A stretch of DNA of 64,000 bases from NCBI GenBank assembly GCA_964348095.1, contig CAYGBK010000015.1, forward strand, positions 1 to 64,000, read 5' to 3'. Position numbers and translations under genes: made by a program. Shown here piece by piece: positions 34,017-40,907 of the stretch. The number at the start of each line of letters is the position of its first letter. The stretch's first letter is position 1. Origin of the DNA: WVXP01 sp964348095 (GTDB taxonomy: Bacteria; Desulfobacterota; BSN033; WVXP01). Below the pieces are notes generated by a model. It did not search any database. It saw only the letters and a list, made by a program, of their open reading frames with translations, and was not told where the DNA came from.

Positions 34017-34592
34017 CTATTTCACCACTTCCACCCTGACGACTTTCCCTTCTTTGTCGTAGTGTTTGACGAGTCCCTTCCCCGTGGCTGGATCGATCGT
34101 GTGAAACCAGTCGATCCGTTTTTGGTTGGAGCTCTCCCTCAACCATTTGAGTTGGTAGGTGATGTATTTCATGTGGTAACCGTTTACCTTTCCAATGGCG
34201 AGATCGACAAGCTTGATCCAGGTGATTCTCCCGTTCTCGGTATCCTGGTACCACGCGGTCACCTGATCGATGGTCGTTTTGAAGTTTGTTTCTTCCAGTG
34301 CCCGGGAATAGTATACGGTCTCCATGAGTAGCCTAGATTCAATCTGGTTCTTGTCAATGGGTGAGGAAAAATCGAAGCGAGCGTGGGGGAGGGTCCCTTC
34401 CAGCATCTCTATGCCCCACCTCCTTCCCTCGATGTATCCGCGAACAAAGCCAGCCAAGTAGCTTCTGCCATCAGGTGTCTTGGCATTGTGATTCCACAGT
34501 GATCCGTCTGTATAGTCTGGCTCTGCAAGGGCCGGCAAAGAGATGTAGCCCAAAATAGTCAAAAGCAAAAGGACCCTTTTCATCTTCATCAT
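34017..34592 (-). CDS. Secreted protein of unknown function
   Basis: 191 residues with a signal peptide (MKRVLLLLTILGYISLPALA) and an AAAGGAGGAG ribosome site. The mature part (SYLAGFVRGYIEGRRWGIEMLEGTL..., shortened) is mostly helical and may be a helical bundle; the last third has WFHTIDPATGKGLVKHYDKEG. I recognise no family. Its stop codon is one base from that of the MBL-cNMP gene on the other strand. Confidence 0.75.
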   Translation of the reverse strand: MMKMKRVLLLLTILGYISLPALAEPDYTDGSLWNHNAKTPDGRSYLAGFVRGYIEGRRWGIEMLEGTLPHARFDFSSPIDKNQIESRLLMETVYYSRALEETNFKTTIDQVTAWYQDTENGRITWIKLVDLAIGKVNGYHMKYITYQLKWLRESSNQKRIDWFHTIDPATGKGLVKHYDKEGKVVRVEVVK

Positions 34593-34711
34593 TCGGGACT
34601 CCTCCTTTGAGTGGTATTTTACTCCCTAAGGGACGCTGATTTTCAAGACGTAGCAGGGCACCTTGTGGACGATCCTCCAAATTCAATGGGAGAGGTAACC
34701 GCAAACCATTC

Positions 34712-35599
34712 CTAGGGCAACAAGGGCCTTGCCGGGTTGTGCCCGTGAAAGTTCTTCTGGGCTGCCTTTGGAGTGCTGTTAGCGTAACAGTAGATGCACC
34801 CCTGGGGACAAGTATCGTACGCTCCGATATCCGTGCTTTCCACGCACCTGCAAAGCTTTCGCTGGCCCCTGTCTTTCGAGATGGAAAGGTCCAGTCCGAA
34901 GAGCCGATTGAGGAGCTCGTCGTCGATGCACTTTCCGTGGCCGATGCCGAACGCCTCCAGGTCGAATGGTTCGGCACAGGTGACGACCTCGAACCCGTGA
35001 TTCCCGCCGATCTCGCCGATGAATTTGGGGAGATCACCTACCTGTCCCTCCTGATCATGAATATCTGTGACTATGATGTCTTTTCCTCTCTCTAAATGCT
35101 TGAGGGTCTTCATTCGTTTTGGGTAGATGTCGAGAAAACTGATAACGCATCGGCAGGTAAACCCGCTCAGGGCCTCGGCAATCTCCCCAAAGGTGTCGTG
35201 GTGATACCTCTGATCGGTCAAACTGCTGAGAATGATCGGGTCATATCGCCAGATGATCCGACTCGCCCCTACCCTGCCGCTCAGTCTCTTGAATCTCTCT
35301 ATTTTCAAAGAAATAGAGCCAGGAGACGATTCGAAGACCCTCGGGTAATGAACCAAGGTATATTGGAAGTAGTAGCGAAACCCCATCCCATCCAATTCGT
35401 CCAGATATGGAATGAGGGGATCGGCGTTTCGTGTCCAAAAGACAATCCCGTCCACATCTGGTGGCTCGAGGCTGACTCGGGTGGTCTGGCTAGGGCGAAA
35501 GGGGGTGCGAGTAAAAGCAAAACCACGTCTGATCCGGTTCATAAACCATGCGGAGTAATAGGCTGGTATGTCAGTTCTTCTACTGGCGCTAATGATCAT
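34712..35599 (-). CDS. DUF1848 family protein
   Basis: 295 residues. The opening IISASRRTDIPAYY and the cysteine block LCRCVESTDIGAYDTCPQGC followed by IYCYAN are the marks of DUF1848, a TIM-barrel family distantly related to radical SAM enzymes. The C-X3-C-X2-C spacing at the C-terminal end could bind an Fe-S cluster. No reaction has been established to my knowledge. Divergent from the PflX-like radical SAM gene 125 bp away. Confidence 0.85.
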   Translation of the reverse strand: MIISASRRTDIPAYYSAWFMNRIRRGFAFTRTPFRPSQTTRVSLEPPDVDGIVFWTRNADPLIPYLDELDGMGFRYYFQYTLVHYPRVFESSPGSISLKIERFKRLSGRVGASRIIWRYDPIILSSLTDQRYHHDTFGEIAEALSGFTCRCVISFLDIYPKRMKTLKHLERGKDIIVTDIHDQEGQVGDLPKFIGEIGGNHGFEVVTCAEPFDLEAFGIGHGKCIDDELLNRLFGLDLSISKDRGQRKLCRCVESTDIGAYDTCPQGCIYCYANSTPKAAQKNFHGHNPARPLLP

Positions 35600-35724
35600 G
35601 GCAGTTTGAACGGTGAAAGCAAAAATGGTAACTTAGGATAGATCTTGGACCGGTTAAATTCAAGCGGAAAGGGGACCTGAAACCCGCATTTTGTGAAACC
35701 CAAAACAGGGATGGGTGAGTCTAG

Positions 35725-36633
35725 ATGAAGTTTGTTCCCCCATATGTTCAGCTTTATGAAAGTGGGGAATTGGAGGACAGGATTGAGAAGTTGAACCAGA
35801 TTCTTAAGTCCTGTGAGCTCTGTCCCCGTCGATGTCGGATCGATCGCCTGAACGACGACCTGGGCTACTGCCGTGCTGGGAGTGGCTTGAAGGTGTCCAG
35901 CGTCTTTCCTCATTTTGGTGAAGAACCTCCCCTGGTCGGTCGGCATGGTTCGGGGACGATTTTTCTGGCTCACTGCAATCTTCGCTGTGTCTTTTGCCAG
36001 AACTACGACATTAGTCATCATGGAGGTGGGGAGGGAGTAACAACCGAGCAGATGGCTCGATATATGATCAAACTCCAGCAGATCGGTTGTCATAATATTA
36101 ACTTTGTCACGCCAACGCACTATGTCGCACAGATTGTGGCCGCCTTACCCAAAGCGATTGAGCTGGGCCTTCGAGTCCCTCTCGTTTTCAACTGTGGAGG
36201 GTACGAATCCCTGGACGTCATAAAGCTGCTCGATGGGGTAATCGACATTTATATGCCCGATGTCAAATTCTTCTCTTCCCATGTGGCTGAAAGGCTCTGC
36301 AATGCGCCAGACTATCCAGAGGTCGTCCAATCGGTACTCAAGGAAATGTATCGCCAGGTGGGAGACCTGACGTTGGATTCTCACGGAATCGCCGAGCGGG
36401 GTCTTCTTATTCGACACCTCGTCATGCCCCATGACCTGGCGGGGACCGAGGGCGTTGTTCGGTTTATTGCCCAGAATCTCTCTCGGGACAGCTACGTGAA
36501 CATAATGGCCCAATACAGGCCTGTTTATCGGGCAGTCGAGCTTCCGGATATCAATCGTCCCGTCACAACTGAGGAATTCCTGGGGGCTCTCGATGTAGCT
36601 CGGAAGTATGGTTTGCACAGGGGTTTTGAGTGA
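35725..36633 (+). CDS. PflX-like radical SAM protein
   Basis: 302 residues. An N-terminal cysteine cluster (C30, C33, C37, C49: CELCPRRC...GYC) precedes the radical SAM motif CNLRCVFC (C84, C88, C91), so two [4Fe-4S] clusters are expected. Further motifs (NFVTPTHY, YMPDVKF, RHLVMPHDLAGTEGVV) agree with the PflX group (COG1313), related to pyruvate formate-lyase activases. No glycyl-radical enzyme is nearby. Its stop overlaps the next start by 4 bp (GTGA), so the two are translated together. Confidence 0.87.
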   Translation: MKFVPPYVQLYESGELEDRIEKLNQILKSCELCPRRCRIDRLNDDLGYCRAGSGLKVSSVFPHFGEEPPLVGRHGSGTIFLAHCNLRCVFCQNYDISHHGGGEGVTTEQMARYMIKLQQIGCHNINFVTPTHYVAQIVAALPKAIELGLRVPLVFNCGGYESLDVIKLLDGVIDIYMPDVKFFSSHVAERLCNAPDYPEVVQSVLKEMYRQVGDLTLDSHGIAERGLLIRHLVMPHDLAGTEGVVRFIAQNLSRDSYVNIMAQYRPVYRAVELPDINRPVTTEEFLGALDVARKYGLHRGFE

Positions 36634-37532
36634 AACGCGACCAGATCCTTCTCGACGTGTCTCATTTGCGTCAGCAGCTAGAGGAGCTGAGGAACCGCAT
36701 CGATGCCTTGGAGAAGACCTTTCTAAATGGATCTTTTCTCACGGACCGGTTAAGAGGGCGCGGTCTTAAGATTCATCGCCACAATCCTCATGATAAGCTT
36801 CTTGTTCCCCCAGACCTTTCTCCTGAACTCACCACGCAATTCTATGAAAAAATGAAGAAATACTCCTTTCGGCTTTTCTTAAGAGAACTCGTCAAGACTG
36901 GGACTCCCTTTTGTCCCAGTGACCTGACTCGGTACTGCTCAGACCGGGTGGCCGAGGAATATAACCGTTTCCTGAGTGCGACATCCACGGTCTGTTCTCT
37001 CAAAGGAGATACGTATCGTCTGAATCGTTCTGGGATTTCGAGTTTCGGTCCCACCCTAGAGTGGTTTGTGGCACAGATGTTCCAACGGGAATTCGGCTGC
37101 CCGGCCACCTATGGGGTCCATTTCAGGGAGACGGATGTGGGTGGAGACTACGATGTCCTTGCCCTCTGGGAGAATCGTCTCCTCTACGTGGAGGTTAAGT
37201 CTTCGCCACCGAAAAGCATTGAGGATCAGGAGATAAAGGCATTTTTCCTAAGACTCCACGACCTGATTCCTGACCTGGCCTTCTTCTTCAACGACACCCA
37301 TCTGCGAATGATGGATAAGGTGATTGAGATTTTTAACCGTGAGATGAAGCGGGTTCCAGAGGGGAGACTGCTAGGAAATCCACCGGAAAGACTCAAAGAT
37401 GAAATCTATCATATGGACCATTGGATCTACATCTTAAACAGCAAGAGAGATATTGTTGGCAATTTCAGTCTCTGTTTGAGAGATCATCTTAGACAGATCA
37501 AAGGCCGACGATCGTCATCGCCCGCGAACTGA
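36630..37532 (+). CDS. PD-(D/E)XK nuclease-like protein with coiled-coil N-terminus
   Basis: 300 residues from GTG 36630, overlapping the radical SAM stop by 4 bp. Residues 6-31 form a short coiled coil (LRQQLEELRNRIDALEK). The segment around E144, D173/D175, E188 and K190 (DYDVLALWENRLLYVEVKSS) matches the PD-(D/E)XK nuclease core: helix-E, beta-D, and E-x-K. It resembles restriction-endonuclease-like proteins and holds no other domain I can name. The pairing with a radical SAM enzyme is unexpected; a repair, tRNA or DNA-processing role is possible but not shown. Confidence 0.65.
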   Translation: MKRDQILLDVSHLRQQLEELRNRIDALEKTFLNGSFLTDRLRGRGLKIHRHNPHDKLLVPPDLSPELTTQFYEKMKKYSFRLFLRELVKTGTPFCPSDLTRYCSDRVAEEYNRFLSATSTVCSLKGDTYRLNRSGISSFGPTLEWFVAQMFQREFGCPATYGVHFRETDVGGDYDVLALWENRLLYVEVKSSPPKSIEDQEIKAFFLRLHDLIPDLAFFFNDTHLRMMDKVIEIFNREMKRVPEGRLLGNPPERLKDEIYHMDHWIYILNSKRDIVGNFSLCLRDHLRQIKGRRSSSPAN

Positions 37533-37604
37533 CAGTTCCCTTTGTGGAATCGAGGTCGGTTTGATTCTGCTTTCACAGCGGGTCAGCCGGTGCCCTATTT
37601 CAGG

Positions 37605-38003
37605 TTATCCCTGTAGGACGTTGATTATGGTCTGCTGGATCTTCCGTGAGGCGTCCTGATCGCCGAAAGTCCCCACTCGAATGCCGACCTCCGTGACATC
37701 GAGACCTTTGTTCTCAATTTTGATAAGCACACCCTTTCCGTCGCCCCGGCGTCCCTTGATCCTTCCATTCAGCGCATCCCGCTGCTGACTGGTCACGTTA
37801 ATGTTCAACTTTTCCAGGGCAGTCAAAGAGGCATCCCAGGTCCGATCGTAGGGAAAGGGGTACAACACCTTCAGTTCTCCTTTGACATAACTGTACGTCC
37901 CCAAACCACTCCCCCCACCGATCCCGACCACAGCAGGAGTGCAGCCGTAAATAAGTAGAATCGGAAGAAGCAAACCCATCACCAGATACGTTAGCGACTT
38001 CAT
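37605..38003 (-). CDS. DUF3568-type lipoprotein
   Basis: 132 residues. The signal peptide ends IYGC, a plausible lipobox, so it should be a lipid-anchored envelope protein. The mature part (YVKGELKVLYPFPYDRTWDAS..., then VTEVGIRVGTFGDQDASRKI) matches the DUF3568 pattern and is clearly a paralogue of the protein encoded at 38138-38527 on the other strand. Function unknown. Confidence 0.82.
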   Translation of the reverse strand: MKSLTYLVMGLLLPILLIYGCTPAVVGIGGGSGLGTYSYVKGELKVLYPFPYDRTWDASLTALEKLNINVTSQQRDALNGRIKGRRGDGKGVLIKIENKGLDVTEVGIRVGTFGDQDASRKIQQTIINVLQG

Positions 38004-38137
38004 TTAATTCCCTCACCTCTCGGATAGATTCTTGAACCCTATATTACCAGAAGTTCCTTGACATTACACCAGAGAAAATCGTAAATGTGGAATCAATTCA
38101 CCCTGTCCATGGGGCCGGACAATCGAGGAGGAGAAAA

Positions 38138-38527
38138 ATGGATCGGCTCGGAAAGAGTATCTCCCTTTCGCTTTTATCCCTGTTCGTAGCAGGATGTGCT
38201 GCTTTCGTGCTCGGGGCGGGGATGTCAGTTGGGACCTACCACGTGGTTAAAGGAGACCTCACGAGATTATATCGGGCGAGCTATGACAAGGCCTGGGAAG
38301 CTGCCGTGGTTACGCTGGAGGAACTGGAAATGACAGTTGTTGATCAAAACAAAGGAGAGGCGGAAGGTTCGATTAAGGCTGAGAGGTTCGATGGGAGTCC
38401 TGTCAGGCTCGCCCTCAAGCGCAAAGCTCTCGATGTGACACAGCTCCGGGTCCGTATCGGTCCGATAGGCGACCGGGGGAAAGCCCAACTCTTTCACGAG
38501 AGTTTTCGAAAGAATGTTTTTGAGTAG
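38138..38527 (+). CDS. DUF3568-type lipoprotein, divergent paralogue
   Basis: 129 residues from ATG 38138, preceded by GAGGAGGAG; an in-frame upstream start at 38087 would spoil the signal peptide. FVAGC is a good lipobox. Motifs shared with 37605-38003 include GTYHVVKGDLTRLYRASYDKAWEA (abridged GTY...VKG.L..LY...YD..W.A), VTLEELEM and VRIGPIGDR. The two genes are head to head with about 130 bp between starts. A TTGACA box at 38058 could serve this gene, though its -10 is weak. Confidence 0.82.
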   Translation: MDRLGKSISLSLLSLFVAGCAAFVLGAGMSVGTYHVVKGDLTRLYRASYDKAWEAAVVTLEELEMTVVDQNKGEAEGSIKAERFDGSPVRLALKRKALDVTQLRVRIGPIGDRGKAQLFHESFRKNVFE

Positions 38528-38530
38528 GGG

Positions 38531-39361
38531 CTAAAGACCCCCGGAGAGCACCTTTGCGATTAAGGTTAACAGATTCATCTTCCAATCCGGGAGAGGAACA
38601 GGGATAAATGAGAGAATGAAAACCGAAAAGATCACTCCTGCTAGAAGCTTCCTCCTCCCATCCAGTTCGGTCTCGTCATCACTCGGAGGTGGATGTCTGA
38701 ATCCTATGAGAAGGATCAGAACGAGGGGCAGGAGCCACGGTGGGAAAAAAAACAGCCCAAGGATCCCAAACCCAATCGCCGCTAGATAAAAGAGGATTTT
38801 ACTTCTCCGGCCAAAGACTGCGTATACAACGTGTCCCCCATCGAGCTGCCCTATTGGCATGAGGTTGAGGGCTGTAACAAACAGCCCCACCCACGCCGCA
38901 TAAGCCAGAGGGTGTAGTACCACATCTGACCCTTCGGGAACGTTACCGATGATGATCCTCTGGAGCACCCCAAAAAGGAGGGAGTCTCCCAATCGGAAGG
39001 ATACCCCCTCTATGTGGGCAAGCTGAACAACCTCGGACAATTCTAAGCCAATAATGGCGGCAGGGATCGTCAAGCAGAATCCCACCAAAGGACCTGCCGC
39101 TCCGATGTCGAAGAGGGCCTTTCGAGAACTGATTCTCCCTCGCATGAGAATGACCGCCCCGAGGGTTCCGAACAGATTGGGAAAGGGTATGAAAAAAGGG
39201 AGAGAACTCTGAATTCGGTAGTATCGGCTCACAAAAAAATGGCCCAACTCATGGGCCAGGAGGATGGCCATAATCGATATGCAATACCAAACCCCTCCGA
39301 CGAAAACCGTTGACCCGACTGTCAAGATAAACAAAAAGATGTGCACCAGGAGCCGTATCAT
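38531..39361 (-). CDS. Site-2 protease family (M50) membrane metallopeptidase
   Basis: About 276 residues from ATG 39361, chosen because the frame further upstream overlaps the bS22-like gene. Multiple transmembrane helices enclose the zinc motif HELGH (H37, E38, H41) and the distant third-ligand segment ALNLMPIGQLDGGH. These proteases cut transmembrane substrates, releasing regulators, in regulated intramembrane proteolysis. There is no PDZ domain. It begins 8 bp after the bS22-like stop, so it is probably co-transcribed with it. Confidence 0.88.
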   Translation of the reverse strand: MIRLLVHIFLFILTVGSTVFVGGVWYCISIMAILLAHELGHFFVSRYYRIQSSLPFFIPFPNLFGTLGAVILMRGRISSRKALFDIGAAGPLVGFCLTIPAAIIGLELSEVVQLAHIEGVSFRLGDSLLFGVLQRIIIGNVPEGSDVVLHPLAYAAWVGLFVTALNLMPIGQLDGGHVVYAVFGRRSKILFYLAAIGFGILGLFFFPPWLLPLVLILLIGFRHPPPSDDETELDGRRKLLAGVIFSVFILSFIPVPLPDWKMNLLTLIAKVLSGGL

Positions 39362-39368
39362 TTGTATT

Positions 39369-39461
39369 CTACTTCTTGCGCTTGTGCCGGGTCTTGGCAA
39401 GCAGTTTTCTGTGTTTATGCCGACTGATCTTCTTTTTTCTTTTCTTGATCACATTGCCCAT
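39369..39461 (-). CDS. bS22-like small ribosomal protein (AURKAIP1/COX24 motif)
   Basis: A 30-residue protein starting MGNVIKKRKKKISRHKHRK and ending KTRHKRKK, with GGAG 7 nt upstream of the ATG. It corresponds closely to the small ribosomal-subunit protein bS22 of mycobacteria (MGSVIKKRRKRM-type start and KKHRKLL core) and to the C-terminal motif of mitochondrial mS38. It should bind the 16S rRNA decoding region. Its tiny size makes it easy to miss. It lies between the RAM-domain gene and the M50 protease in the same direction. Confidence 0.85.
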   Translation of the reverse strand: MGNVIKKRKKKISRHKHRKLLAKTRHKRKK

Positions 39462-39496
39462 ACGTTTCTCCGATCCCTCTATGAGTTCTGGCGATT

Positions 39497-39730
39497 TCAG
39501 TCCACAATCACGTTGGTTTGAGTCCGCAAGACGCCGGGGAGTCCTTGGATCTTCGTGACTATAAACTCACCGAGAATGTGGACACTCTCAGCTTCAACCA
39601 GGGCGACCACATCGTACGGACCGGTCGTTGCGTTGGACCTCTGGACCCCTTGGATCTTCGAAACCTCAGTGGCGACTTGCCTGGCGGCTCCCGCCGTACA
39701 TTCAATGAAAACGTAGGCTGAAACAGACAT
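39497..39730 (-). CDS. Stand-alone Lrp/AsnC ligand-binding (RAM) domain protein
   Basis: 77 residues from ATG 39730 (AAGGAGGGAG upstream). It consists of one RAM domain, SAYVFIECTAGAARQVATEV then VQRSNATTGPYDVVALVEAES, without the helix-turn-helix of Lrp regulators. Such stand-alone domains form oligomers that may bind amino acids or act with other factors. It precedes the bS22-like gene by 35 bp on the same strand. Confidence 0.88.
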   Translation of the reverse strand: MSVSAYVFIECTAGAARQVATEVSKIQGVQRSNATTGPYDVVALVEAESVHILGEFIVTKIQGLPGVLRTQTNVIVD

Positions 39731-40001
39731 GGCTCCCTCCTTTCTTTTCAATCCTATGCCTCGTGACATTCACCCGTGGTCCCTGACTCAGCCAGTATGG
39801 AGGCTTGAGATTGTTGATTATAACAGAACCCGGGTATTTTTCAACTCTTTGATAGGTCGGCGATAGGCCCCTTTTCGGATGTTGTCTGGTCTTAATCTTG
39901 ACTCTTGTGGAGTCTACATGATCCTGAGAAAGTGCGACAAGACGTGTGATTTTTGGGTGAATCTTTTTCTGACCAGGACATGAAAATTCTGCCGAGGCGC
40001 C

Positions 40002-40029
40002 TTGACAAAGAGTCTCTTGGCAATATAAT
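40002..40029 (+). promoter_or_regulatory. Consensus promoter upstream of 40074 gene and tRNA-Ala
   Basis: TTGACA (40002-40007) and TATAAT (40024-40029), both perfect, with a 16-bp spacer. The predicted start of transcription is about 38 bp before the ATG at 40074. The tRNA at 40401 lies 33 bp beyond that gene and may be on the same transcript. Confidence 0.85.
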
Positions 40030-40073
40030 TGCAACGTAGCGTCTCCATCAGAAAAAAGAGGAGGCTATGTACC

Positions 40074-40367
40074 ATGTCAAAGAAAAGGATAGTTAGGGTT
40101 CTTGCAATCGCTCTTGCCGTCGTGCTTATCTCTTCTGCGCTGAATCTTGCCCATGCTGTGGGAGAGGAGCAACTCGTCATTCCCGACTTACTTATTGGGA
40201 AGCCGCTGGGTTTTGTTACACTGGGTCTTGGTACGCTGACCTGGGCCATCACGCTCCCAGTAACGATACCATTTGGGTGGCAGCGCCAAGCCCGTAAGCA
40301 CCTCGTTGATAAACCTTACCGGTTCACCTTCGAAAGAGGACTCGGGGAAGATTTGGATAGGTACTAG
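40074..40367 (+). CDS. Small exported or membrane protein of unknown function
   Basis: 97 residues from ATG 40074, with GAGGAGG upstream. Signal peptide MSKKRIVRVLAIALAVVLISSALNLAHA is obvious in shape (basic, hydrophobic, AxA). The mature part has a second hydrophobic segment (LGFVTLGLGTLTWAITLPVTI) and a basic end. It could remain in the membrane. No family recognised. Expected to be well transcribed from the perfect promoter at 40002-40029. Confidence 0.7.
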   Translation: MSKKRIVRVLAIALAVVLISSALNLAHAVGEEQLVIPDLLIGKPLGFVTLGLGTLTWAITLPVTIPFGWQRQARKHLVDKPYRFTFERGLGEDLDRY

Positions 40368-40400
40368 CGTCATATTTCTCCTAACCAGAAACCCAGGATT

Positions 40401-40473
40401 GGGGCTGTAGCTCAGCTGGGAGAGCGATGCGTTCGCAACGCATAGGTCGGGGGTTCGAATCCCCTCAGCTCCA
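40401..40473 (+). tRNA. tRNA-Ala (anticodon CGC)
   Basis: Full cloverleaf: acceptor GGGGCTG/CAGCTCC, D-arm GCTCAGCTGGGAGAGC, anticodon arm ATGCG-TTCGCAA-CGCAT giving anticodon CGC (codon GCG), and T-arm GGGGGTTCGAATCCCC. The discriminator is A and CCA is not encoded. Confidence 0.97.
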
Positions 40474-40907
40474 CTCTCTGAACCTGCCTTTGCGATCTAT
40501 GGGCGAGTGACGTTTAGCCGGTCGCGATCGTTTGACCGTTCGCCAGTCCACTCGAGACTTAAGCCGATTCGTCGTTTATTCGTGAAACCGGCCTCTGACT
40601 CTTCTTGGCAGAACTCTCCTGGCATACGTGGATCTTCCGTGCCATCTCCCCACCCGCGCTTTTTCTCAATGGGACGTGTCTACAGGGACTATCCTTTTTT
40701 CGGAAAGATAGGAAAGTAGAAGGAAAAAGCGGCATTTCGCCAGGAATTTATGATATCCTATTGAAGATTCCCCGTCGTGTCGGAGAGACAAGCGCACGTC
40801 TGAGTATTCTTAGCAGTACTCTCAGAAACTGGAGAGGGATTCCAACCACGGCCTCTCCGGAGATGACTCCCTTCTATCCATAAACCCTCAGATCGTGGAG
40901 GTATCCG
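40474..40907. other. Region between tRNA-Ala and gyrA
   Basis: About 430 bp without a convincing gene; it should hold the gyrA promoter, but I see no strong -35/-10 pair. Confidence 0.45.
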
